NCBI GenBank assembly: GCA_902767915.1
Contig: CACXJE010000037.1
Location: forward strand, 1 to 34,137
Reading direction: 5' to 3'
Origin: Oscillospiraceae bacterium
GTDB lineage: Bacteria > Bacillota > Clostridia > Oscillospirales > Oscillospiraceae
DNA length: 34,137 nucleotides
The position numbers and the translations under genes were made by a program. The notes below the pieces were generated by a model, which was not told where the DNA came from, did not search any database, and saw only the letters and a list, made by a program, of their open reading frames with translations. The stretch's first letter is position 1, and every line of letters begins with the position of its first letter. This document shows, piece by piece, positions 23,354 through 31,121 of this stretch.

Positions 23354-23959
23354 ATGAAAACGGACCCAAGCCCGGTAAAACATAAGAAAACCGCGCACCC
23401 CGTAAAGCCCGGAAACGCACGGGTGAAGTGGCTGATCACGATTTTTGTGATGGCGCTGCTGATCTCCGCCGTTTTTTCATTTTTGTCTCAGGAGCTCCTT
23501 GTGGCGGCTTCTTTGTTCGGGGCATTTATCGTGCTGTTTACGATTATTGTAACCGGCATCCTCTTCGATCTTTTGGGCATAGCGGTCACTGCCGCCGAAG
23601 AAAAGCCCTTTCATTCCATGTCCTCCAGGAAGGTGCGGGGCGCGTCGGAGTCCATCTGGCTGCTTCGCAACGCGGACAAGGTTTCCTCGATCTGCAACGA
23701 CGTGGTGGGAGATATCTGCGGCATTATATCCGGCGCAGCTGCTGCGGCAGTGGCAATGGAGGCCGTTTTCTACTTCCACAGCCTGTCGCTTCGGATCCTG
23801 CAGATTCTTCTTTCCGCATTTGTCGCCGCGCTGACGATTTGCGGCAAAGCCTTCTGTAAGCAGATTGCGCTGCAGAACAGCACGGCCATTGTGCACGGCT
23901 TTGCGAAAATCATTTATCGGTTCAAGCGCATTTTCCACCGAAAGAAAAAAACAAAATAA
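23354..23959 (+). CDS. oapA: OLE-associated membrane protein OapA
   Basis: The 201-residue protein has four likely membrane spans (about 25-45, 50-72, 124-141 and 146-163), a basic N-terminus and a very basic C-terminus (FKRIFHRKKKTK) suited to RNA contact. Two polar blocks are conserved in the OapA family as I recall it: EKPFHSMSSRKVRGA (83-97) and CNDVVGDICGIISG (114-127). OapA binds OLE RNA directly and anchors it at the membrane. The ATG is six bases after AAGGA; a TTG two codons earlier is an alternative. It follows the RNA by 36 bases and precedes dxs by 34. Confidence 0.92.
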   Translation: MKTDPSPVKHKKTAHPVKPGNARVKWLITIFVMALLISAVFSFLSQELLVAASLFGAFIVLFTIIVTGILFDLLGIAVTAAEEKPFHSMSSRKVRGASESIWLLRNADKVSSICNDVVGDICGIISGAAAAAVAMEAVFYFHSLSLRILQILLSAFVAALTICGKAFCKQIALQNSTAIVHGFAKIIYRFKRIFHRKKKTK

Positions 23960-23993
23960 CCGGTCGTTCCGGTTCGCATCAAAACAGACAGAT

Positions 23994-25841
23994 ATGAGCT
24001 ATTTACACGATTTGAAATCCCGCGCTGATTTATGTGCGCTGACAGATTCGCAAACAGAGGCGCTGTGCGCGGAAATTCGATCTTTTTTGATTGATAACGT
24101 ATCCCAGACGGGGGGGCATCTTGCCTCCAATTTAGGCGTGGTTGAACTGACTGTTGCAATCCACAGGGTTTTCGACACGTCCAAAGACCGTCTGGTTTTT
24201 GATGTAGGCCACCAGTCCTACGTGCATAAGCTGCTCTCCGACCGGGGAGATTTGTTCCCGACCCTTCGTAAGTTTAACGGCCTTGCCGGCTTCCCCAAGC
24301 CGAACGAGAGCTGCCACGACGCGTTCATTGCCGGCCACGCCTCCAATTCCGTCTCCGTAGCCCTGGGAATGGCCCGCGCCAGATCCCTGCAGAAGGAAAA
24401 CTACAGCGTCCTTGCGTTGATGGGTGACGGCGCTCTGACCGGCGGCCTGGCCTATGAGGGCTTGAATGACGCCGGCGCCAGTCGGGAGCCCTTGATCGTG
24501 ATATTGAATGATAACGGCATGTCCATCACCCCCAACGTAGGCGGCATGGCCAGACATCTGTCCAATATCCGGACCCGGCAAAGCTATTTCCGCATCAAAA
24601 AAACCTGGCGCGGAATGACCCGCGGAACCAGGGTCGGCAGATTTTTCTATCGGAAGGTCCATCGTCTGAAGGAATTTTTGAAGCGCCGTCTGATCGGCTC
24701 CAATATGTTCAACGATATGGGCTTTGAGTATATCGGGCCGGTTGACGGTCACGACGTGAAAAAGCTGACCTATCTGCTGCGGGAAGCCCGGGACATGAAC
24801 GGGCCCGTGATCCTCCATGTGCTGACGAAGAAGGGAAAAGGCTATGAGCCGGCCGAGAAGACGCCGGACCGCTTCCACGGCGTGGGCCCCTTTGATCCGA
24901 AAACCGGCCTGGTTTGCGCTTCCGGGAAGAAGACCTTTTCCGATGCCTTTGGCGACGCTCTCGTGGAGCTGGCCGAATCCGATGAAAGGATTTGCGCCAT
25001 TACCGCCGCCATGCAAAGCGGAACCGGTCTTGACGCCTTTGCCCAACGATTCCCTCGCCGTTTCGGAGACGTGGGTATCGCGGAGGGCCATGCTGTCAGC
25101 ATGGCCGCCGGCCTTGCAAAGCAGGGCATGATCCCGGTGGTAGCCATCTATTCCACCTTCCTGCAGCGGGCCTTTGATATGCTGATTCACGACGTTTCGA
25201 TCCTCGGTCTGCACATAGTTTTCGCGGTGGACCGTGCAGGACTTGTAGGGGCCGACGGAGAAACCCATCACGGAATTTTCGATATTGGGTATCTGCGGCT
25301 GATTCCCGGTATGCAGATCCTTTGTCCCGCCAATGCCGCCGAGTTGAAGGAAATGCTCCGTCAGGCAATCTATGAAACGACGGGCCCTGTGGCGATTCGT
25401 TATCCCCGGGGCGGGGACGGCCGGTGGAAGGAAGTGCCCGCTTCTCCCGTGCTGCGCACCGGAACGGATCTCACGCTCTGCGGTTACGGTACTACAGTGA
25501 ATACGCTGTTGGACGCAGCCGATCTGCTGCAGGAACAGGGGATAAACGCTGAGGTTGTTCAGCTTCGCCGGATCAAGCCTCTGTCGGATGCCTGGAAGGC
25601 CTCTGCACAAAAAACCGGCGCGCTCCTTCTGGTGGAGGAGTGCATGCCCCATTGCGGTGTGTTTGACGAGCTTGCGGCGGATCCTGCGGCTGCTTCCGTC
25701 AAAAAGGCCGGTTTGGATCTCGGCGCCGGCTTCCCCCAGCACGGCTCCAACGGCGAGCTGCTGCACGCTGCCGGCATGGATGCCGCCGGCGTGGCGGAGG
25801 CTGCCCGAAGGATTGTAAAGGAGGGGCGAGATGAAGCATAA
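23994..25841 (+). CDS. dxs: 1-deoxy-D-xylulose-5-phosphate synthase
   Basis: DXS makes DXP from pyruvate and glyceraldehyde 3-phosphate, the first step of the methylerythritol phosphate route to isoprenoids, using thiamine diphosphate. The 615 residues have the family length. Motifs are FDVGHQSYVHK (H73), GDGALTGG (144-151) and NDNGMS (172-177) for cofactor binding, a loop in the middle (about 193-240) with charged residues, and the transketolase C-terminal domain with GADGETHHG and IRYPRG. The start is the ATG after GACAGAT, with a weak ribosome site; the frame is open upstream into oapA but that part is non-homologous. It ends within the tlyA start. Confidence 0.96.
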   Translation: MSYLHDLKSRADLCALTDSQTEALCAEIRSFLIDNVSQTGGHLASNLGVVELTVAIHRVFDTSKDRLVFDVGHQSYVHKLLSDRGDLFPTLRKFNGLAGFPKPNESCHDAFIAGHASNSVSVALGMARARSLQKENYSVLALMGDGALTGGLAYEGLNDAGASREPLIVILNDNGMSITPNVGGMARHLSNIRTRQSYFRIKKTWRGMTRGTRVGRFFYRKVHRLKEFLKRRLIGSNMFNDMGFEYIGPVDGHDVKKLTYLLREARDMNGPVILHVLTKKGKGYEPAEKTPDRFHGVGPFDPKTGLVCASGKKTFSDAFGDALVELAESDERICAITAAMQSGTGLDAFAQRFPRRFGDVGIAEGHAVSMAAGLAKQGMIPVVAIYSTFLQRAFDMLIHDVSILGLHIVFAVDRAGLVGADGETHHGIFDIGYLRLIPGMQILCPANAAELKEMLRQAIYETTGPVAIRYPRGGDGRWKEVPASPVLRTGTDLTLCGYGTTVNTLLDAADLLQEQGINAEVVQLRRIKPLSDAWKASAQKTGALLLVEECMPHCGVFDELAADPAAASVKKAGLDLGAGFPQHGSNGELLHAAGMDAAGVAEAARRIVKEGRDEA

Positions 25842-26649
25842 GGAACGACTGGACGTATTGCTGACCGAAAAAGGACTGGCGGAATCCCGCTCCAAGGCGC
25901 AGGCAATGATCATGTCCGGCATCGTGTTTGTAAACGGCCAGAAGGTTGACAAGCCCGGCACCACCGTGGAGCTGGAGGCGGAACTTACGATCCATGGCTC
26001 CGCCTGTCCTTACGTCAGCCGCGGCGGATTAAAGCTGGAAAAAGCGCTGCGGGACTTCCGAGTGGATCCCACCGGCTATGTCTGCAGTGACTCCGGGGCC
26101 TCCACCGGCGGCTTTACGGACTGCCTGCTGCAGCAGGGTGCCCGGAAGGTGTTTGCGATCGACGTCGGTTACGGGCAGCTTGCCTGGAAGATCCGCAATG
26201 ACCCCCGGGTGGTCTGCATGGAGCGGACCAATATCCGGAACGTCACCCCGGAACAGCTGGGAGAGCCCTTGGATCTGTCCGTTGTGGACGTGTCCTTCAT
26301 CTCTCTGAAGCTGGTGCTTCCGGTGATCTGGAATCTGCTGAAGCCGGAGGGGCAGGTACTTTGCCTGATCAAGCCCCAGTTTGAAGCAGGGAAGGACAAG
26401 GTTGGGAAAAAGGGTGTGGTCCGGGATCCCGCCATTCATCGGGAGGTCCTGGAACACATGCTGGAGACCTTCCGGGAAATCGGCTTCACGCTGCGGAATC
26501 TGACCTTTTCCCCGGTGCGCGGACCGGAGGGGAACATTGAATTTTTAGCACATCTGACAAAAGCCTCCGGACAGTCGATTGAACCGGATCTGACGGCGCT
26601 TGTCGCCCTTGCCCACGAGACCCTGACCCATAGGGAGGAAACCGAATGA
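25831..26649 (+). CDS. tlyA: TlyA-family rRNA 2'-O-methyltransferase / hemolysin-like
   Basis: TlyA proteins methylate the 2'-OH of cytidines in 16S and 23S rRNA (the YqxC branch lacks a proven target). The 272 residues begin with an S4 RNA-binding domain (about 4-65: LDVLLTEKGLAESRSKAQAM, as partly quoted) and continue to an FtsJ-like Rossmann domain with SDSGASTGGFTD (86-97), a SAM site, then IDVGYGQLAWK. The hemolysin label in databases is historic. The AAGGAGGGG site precedes an ATG overlapping dxs by 11 bases. TlyA-nadK-argR-recN is a conserved Firmicutes block. Confidence 0.94.
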   Translation: MKHKERLDVLLTEKGLAESRSKAQAMIMSGIVFVNGQKVDKPGTTVELEAELTIHGSACPYVSRGGLKLEKALRDFRVDPTGYVCSDSGASTGGFTDCLLQQGARKVFAIDVGYGQLAWKIRNDPRVVCMERTNIRNVTPEQLGEPLDLSVVDVSFISLKLVLPVIWNLLKPEGQVLCLIKPQFEAGKDKVGKKGVVRDPAIHREVLEHMLETFREIGFTLRNLTFSPVRGPEGNIEFLAHLTKASGQSIEPDLTALVALAHETLTHREETE

Positions 26650-27506
26650 AGAAGGTCGTCATGACCCCGAACCCGTATCGTGATCGGAACTTTTCCTGTG
26701 TCACAGAAGCAAAACGCATTTTGGAGCAGGCAGGAATCGAGACAAAGGTCTGTCTGACCTTTGACGTGGATAAAAACTTTGAGCTTCCGAGCAGCGTAGA
26801 GCTGCATCCCCTGCAGGAGGAAATCCGAACTGCCGACGCCGTGATTTGCTTTGGCGGAGACGGAACCATTCTGCACACCAGCAAGGCTGCGGCCCGATAT
26901 AATATTCCGATCCTCGGCGTGAATATCGGAACCGTCGGCTTTATGGCGGAGCTGGAAAGCGGAGAGATGCAGCTGCTTTCCAAGCTTGCCAACGACGATT
27001 ATAAAATCGACGAGCGCATGACGCTGTTTGTCCGATTGATCCACGAGGGCACAACGATCTATCGGGAAACCGCCTTGAATGACGCTGTGATCACAAAGGG
27101 CGCCGTTGCTCGGGTGATCCAGACCTCAGTCTTTTTAGACGGCGTGGAAGCCATGAATTTCAGCGGAGACGGGCTGATTGCAGCCACGCCCACCGGCTCC
27201 ACCGCCTACTCCATGTCCGCCGGCGGGCCGATTGTGGAGCCCCAGGCCGACAATATTCTTCTGACGCCCATCTGCGCCCACAATCTGCAGCCCAGAAGTC
27301 TGATTGCCTCTCCGGATCGAAAAATTGAGATCCAGATCGGCAGAGTGAACCGGCGCAACGCCTTCTTGTCCGTGGACGGCGGGAAAGCCCTGCGGGTTTA
27401 CGGCGGCGACAGCATTCAGATCGAAACCGGCAGGCAGAAGATAAAACTGATCAAATTGAAAGATACATCTTTCTTTGATATTATTAAAGCAAAGCTCAAT
27501 AAGTAG
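26646..27506 (+). CDS. nadK: NAD kinase
   Basis: NadK phosphorylates NAD to NADP and sets the NADPH supply. The 286 residues carry GGDGT (70-74), GVNIGTVGF (91-99), the NDAV motif and TPTGSTAYSMSAGGPI, all typical. The length is normal. The start overlaps the tlyA stop (ATGA), so it is translationally coupled. The C-terminal region, which ends KDTSFFDIIKAKLNK, is also family-like. It precedes argR by 38 bases. Confidence 0.97.
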   Translation: MKKVVMTPNPYRDRNFSCVTEAKRILEQAGIETKVCLTFDVDKNFELPSSVELHPLQEEIRTADAVICFGGDGTILHTSKAAARYNIPILGVNIGTVGFMAELESGEMQLLSKLANDDYKIDERMTLFVRLIHEGTTIYRETALNDAVITKGAVARVIQTSVFLDGVEAMNFSGDGLIAATPTGSTAYSMSAGGPIVEPQADNILLTPICAHNLQPRSLIASPDRKIEIQIGRVNRRNAFLSVDGGKALRVYGGDSIQIETGRQKIKLIKLKDTSFFDIIKAKLNK

Positions 27507-27544
27507 AATTTCAGAAGACTGTGTATAAAGAATGAGAGGTAACT

Positions 27545-27997
27545 ATGAAATCCCAAAGACAAACCAAGATCCTGGAAATCATCGCCGCTAAGGACATCGA
27601 AACACAGGAGCAGCTTCTCCAGGAGCTGCGGGAAGCCGGATTCCACAGCACACAGGCAACCATTTCTCGCGATATCAAGGAGCTTCGCATTTTGAAGGAT
27701 CTCACAGCCATGGGTACATACCGGTATTCCATTGGTACGAAGGAGACCTCCGGCGCATTCTCCAACCGACTGAATACGATCTTCAAGGAGAGCGTGATCA
27801 GCTATGATTATGCCCAGAATATTGTGGTTATCAAGACCCTTCCGACCCTTGCGCCGGCTGCCGGTCGTGCCATCGACGCCATGAATATGTCTGTGGTGGT
27901 TGGTACGCTGGCAGGTGACGACACCCTTCTGATCATCATGCGTGACGTGCAGGCCGCCATCGGCTTCTGCATTGAAATTAAGAAGCTGCTGGATTAA
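27545..27997 (+). CDS. argR: Arginine repressor ArgR/AhrC
   Basis: ArgR is a hexameric, arginine-responsive regulator that represses arginine synthesis and can activate catabolism. The 150 residues have an N-terminal winged helix (about 1-70) with STQATISRDIKEL as recognition helix, and the C-terminal arginine-binding and oligomer domain with GTLAGDDTLLIIM. GAGAGG precedes the ATG. In Firmicutes argR lies in this operon, unlinked to arg genes, as here. A possible weak -10 (TATAAA near 27525) lies upstream, without a good -35. Confidence 0.96.
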   Translation: MKSQRQTKILEIIAAKDIETQEQLLQELREAGFHSTQATISRDIKELRILKDLTAMGTYRYSIGTKETSGAFSNRLNTIFKESVISYDYAQNIVVIKTLPTLAPAAGRAIDAMNMSVVVGTLAGDDTLLIIMRDVQAAIGFCIEIKKLLD

Positions 27998-28000
27998 ATC

Positions 28001-28118
28001 TACCTCCTTAAACCCTTCCCCCCGGTGGGCATTGTGCCCTTAACGGGTAGAAGGTGTCAGCCCTTAAGGGCTGACGGATGAGGGGCGTCCCGTTTCCGGC
28101 AAAGTGTCGGGGGAGGTA
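28001..28118. repeat. Palindromic mini-element between argR and recN with TACCTCC/GGAGGTA ends
   Basis: The ends TACCTCC (28001-28007) and GGAGGTA (28112-28118) are inverted repeats. Inside are the perfect 20-bp palindrome around GTCAGCCCTTAAGGGCTGAC (28056-28075) and the hairpin GGGCA-TTG-TGCCC (28027-28039). No gene is present. The right end supplies the GGAGG ribosome site of recN, placed six to eight bases before its ATG. The family resembles scattered small palindromic elements of gut Clostridia (recalled, not searched). Confidence 0.7.
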
Positions 28119-28123
28119 AACGC

Positions 28124-29773
28124 ATGCTGCAATTGTTGCATATTGAGAATATCGCGGTGATCGAGCAGGCGGATATCAGCTTCGATTCGGGCTTCAACGT
28201 CCTCTCGGGCGAAACCGGCGCGGGTAAATCCATTATCATCGACGCGATTTCCGCCATTTTGGGGGAGCGTGCCTACCGTGAATCTATCCGAACCGGCTGC
28301 GACAAGGCCTTCGTCAGCGCAGTTTTTGCCGGCGTGCCTGAGCTGCCCTGGTTCGAGCAGATGCATGTTCCCTATGAGCCGGAGCTGACGCTTCAACGGG
28401 AAATCTTCCTGGACGGTCGGAACGTCTGCCGTGTGAACGGACAGGGCGTTTCGGTTTCTGTGCTGCGGGCTCTGGGCCAGCAGCTGATCACGGTCCACGG
28501 CCAGCATGACTCCCAGCAGCTCTTTGATGAGGAGCGGCACATCGCGCTTTTGGACAGCTTTGCCCGGGATGAGTCGTTATTGGCGGAGTATTACGCCGCC
28601 TACGAGAAGGTCCGGGCCTGTCGTCAGAAGCTGGAGCATCTGTCTGTGGATGAGAATGAAAAGGCCCGGCGCCAGGAGATGCTCCAGTATCAGATCCGGG
28701 AGCTGGAACGGGCCGCTTTGAAGCCCGGGGAGGATGAGGCCCTGGAACAGCGGCAGAAGCGCTTGATGAATGCCGAAAAGCTTGTGAAAGGGCTTAATGA
28801 GTGCGCCGGGCGTCTGTTCGGAGATGAAGACGCCGACGGCGCCTGTGAGCTTTTGTCCCTGGCCCTGCGAAGCCTCGGCGGCGTATTGCGGTATGACGAC
28901 AGCCTGAGCCCGTTGAACGATCGGCTTCGGGACCTTTCTCTGCAGCTGGATGACGCTGCAGAATCTCTGCGGGACTATCGGGATCGCCTGTCTGATTCCG
29001 ACGAAGAGCTCGATGAAATCGGCGCTCGGTTGGATCTGATTCATAAGCTCCGCAGAAAATACGGTGCAACCTGCGTCGACATGCTCCAATTCCTGGAGAA
29101 TGCAAAAAAGGAGCTGGATGACATCGTATTTGCCGATGAAAAAATCAAGCAGGCTGAAAAGCTGCTCGCTGCGGCAACAGCAGCGGCCGAGGAAATCGCC
29201 CTGCGGTTACGGAAGGTCCGCCGGGCAGCCGCTGAGGAGATGCAGACCCAGATCAGTCGCGAGCTCACAGAGCTCAACATGCCAAAGGTCCGTTTCCTCT
29301 GCGAATTCACCGAAACTGCCCTGGGTCCCAACGGAATGGACAGCCTTCGGTTTTTGATGTCCGCCAACGTAGGTGAAAGCCTGAAGCCCTTGTCCAAGGT
29401 GGCCTCCGGCGGTGAGCTGGCCCGGATCATGCTGGCTCTGAAAAACGTCATGGCCCGGCAGGATGCTGTGGGCACGATGATCTTTGACGAGGTGGACGCC
29501 GGTGTTTCCGGTCGTGCCGCGCAAAAGGTGGCGGAGAAGCTTCGCCGTGTTTCTGAGGGAAGGCAGGTCCTGTGCGTGACCCATCTGCCTCAGATTGCTG
29601 CCCTGGCGGAGCACCACCTTCTGATCTCAAAATCCGAACGGCAGGGGAGAACCTATACAGAGGTTACGCCTCTGGATCGCAGCGGCCGTATTCAGGAGCT
29701 TGCCCGCATGATCGGCGGCGCCGAAATTACAGATACCACATTAAAAAGCGCGGAAGAAATGCTTTATTTATAA
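28124..29773 (+). CDS. recN: DNA repair protein RecN
   Basis: RecN is an SMC-like ATPase that works at double-strand breaks and aids recombination. The 549 residues comprise a Walker A half-head (GETGAGKS, 29-36), a central coiled coil (about 150-360) and a second half-head with [16 protein letters not shown], the Walker B-D-loop [12 protein letters not shown] and the switch [11 protein letters not shown]. Its length is typical (~550-570). It is the last gene of the xseA-recN cluster before tyrS. The ribosome site lies inside the preceding palindromic element. Confidence 0.97.
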   Translation: MLQLLHIENIAVIEQADISFDSGFNVLSGETGAGKSIIIDAISAILGERAYRESIRTGCDKAFVSAVFAGVPELPWFEQMHVPYEPELTLQREIFLDGRNVCRVNGQGVSVSVLRALGQQLITVHGQHDSQQLFDEERHIALLDSFARDESLLAEYYAAYEKVRACRQKLEHLSVDENEKARRQEMLQYQIRELERAALKPGEDEALEQRQKRLMNAEKLVKGLNECAGRLFGDEDADGACELLSLALRSLGGVLRYDDSLSPLNDRLRDLSLQLDDAAESLRDYRDRLSDSDEELDEIGARLDLIHKLRRKYGATCVDMLQFLENAKKELDDIVFADEKIKQAEKLLAAATAAAEEIALRLRKVRRAAAEEMQTQISRELTELNMPKVRFLCEFTETALGPNGMDSLRFLMSANVGESLKPLSKVASGGELARIMLALKNVMARQDAVGTMIFDEVDAGVSGRAAQKVAEKLRRVSEGRQVLCVTHLPQIAALAEHHLLISKSERQGRTYTEVTPLDRSGRIQELARMIGGAEITDTTLKSAEEMLYL

Positions 29774-29790
29774 TTACGAGGTATACGAAA

Positions 29791-31094
29791 ATGGGAATTT
29801 ATGAAGAACTTGTAGCCCGTGGGCTGATTGCACAGGTAACCAATGAGGAAGAGATCCGGGAGATGATCAACGCCGGAAAAGCGACCTTCTATATTGGCTT
29901 TGACTGCACGGCTGACAGCCTGACCGCAGGACATTTCATGGCCTTGACTCTGATGAAGCGTCTGCAGATGGCAGGGAATAAGCCCATCGCCGTCATCGGC
30001 GGCGGCACCACCATGATCGGCGACCCCTCCGGCCGCACCGATATGCGGAAAATGCTGACCAAGGCGGACATCGACCATAACGCGGCCTGCTTTAAGAAGC
30101 AGATGGAGCGGTTCATTGAATTCGGCGAAGGGAAGGCCCAGATGGTCAATAACGCCGACTGGCTTTTGAACCTGAACTACGTGGAGCTGCTGCGGGACGT
30201 GGGCGCCTGCTTCTCCGTCAACAATATGCTGCGGGCCGAATGCTACAAGCAGCGGATGGAGAAGGGCCTGTCCTTCCTGGAATTCAATTATATGATCATG
30301 CAGTCCTACGACTTCTACTATCTGTTCCAGCACTATGGCTGCAATATGCAGTTCGGCGGTGATGACCAGTGGTCCAACATGCTGGGCGGCACGGAGCTGA
30401 TCCGCCGCAAGCTGGGCAAGGACGCCCATGCCATGACCATCACTCTGCTGACGGATTCCCAGGGCAAAAAGATGGGCAAGACCGCCGGCAACGCTGTCTG
30501 GCTGGATCCCAACAAGACCTCTCCCTTTGCCTTCTATCAGTACTGGCGCAACGTGGGCGACGCGGATGTACTCAAGTGCATCCGGATGCTGACCTTCCTG
30601 CCGCTGGCGCCTTCTATCAGTACTGGCGCAACGTGGGCGACGCGGATGTACTCAAGTGCATCCGGATGCTGACCTTCCTGCCGCTGGCGCAGATCGACGA
30701 GATGGACAAGTGGGAAGGGGAGCAGCTGAACAAGGCCAAAGAGATCCTGGCCTATGAGCTGACCAAGATGGTTCACGGCGAAGAGGAGGCCAAGAAAGCC
30801 CAGACTGCCGCCAAGGCTCTGTTTGCCGGCGGTTCGGATGATTCCAACATGCCCACTACCGAGCTTGACGAGGCGCTGTTTGCCGACGGCACCGTAAAGG
30901 TTTTGGAGCTTCTGACTGCCTGCGGCCTGATTGCCACAAAGTCTGAGGGCAGACGTTTGGTGCAGCAGGGCGGTCTGGTTATCAACGAGCAGAAAATTAC
31001 GGATATTGATGCTGCTTATACTGCGGACGACGCAAAGGCAGGCATCAAGATCCGGAAAGGTAAGAAGGTCTATCATAAAGCAATACTCAGATAA
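29791..31094 (+). pseudogene. tyrS: Tyrosyl-tRNA synthetase, interrupted by an 80-bp tandem duplication
   Basis: TyrRS charges tRNA-Tyr. One frame runs from [13 protein letters not shown] through the class I signature (TAGH, 45-48), [10 protein letters not shown] and [11 protein letters not shown], to the KMSKS-type loop [10 protein letters not shown]. It stops at 30672 after entering the second copy of the duplication out of frame. The other frame continues correctly from copy 2 ([15 protein letters not shown]) to the C-terminal S4 domain ending KAILR. Removing 80 bases gives about 407 residues, the normal size. No T-box precedes it. As written, the product is truncated before the S4 anticodon-binding domain. 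The cause may be a real mutation or an assembly error. Confidence 0.92.
30531..30690 (+). repeat. Perfect 80-bp tandem duplication in tyrS
   Basis: Positions 30531-30610 and 30611-30690 are identical across all 80 bases, beginning CTTCTATCAG and ending CCGCTGGCGC. Both copies follow GC, a two-base match that fits a short-homology junction. Because 80 is not a multiple of three, the frame shifts. Confidence 0.97.
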
Positions 31095-31121
31095 TCATAC
31101 TATCTATTGGAGGTTACTGCC

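Noticed and set aside
23865-23993. N-terminal extension of dxs
   Set aside because: Overlaps the end of oapA and has no DXS homology; the usual start is the ATG at 23994.
24132-25964. 610-codon open frame on the - strand opposite dxs
   Set aside because: Antisense shadow of dxs, without start signals.
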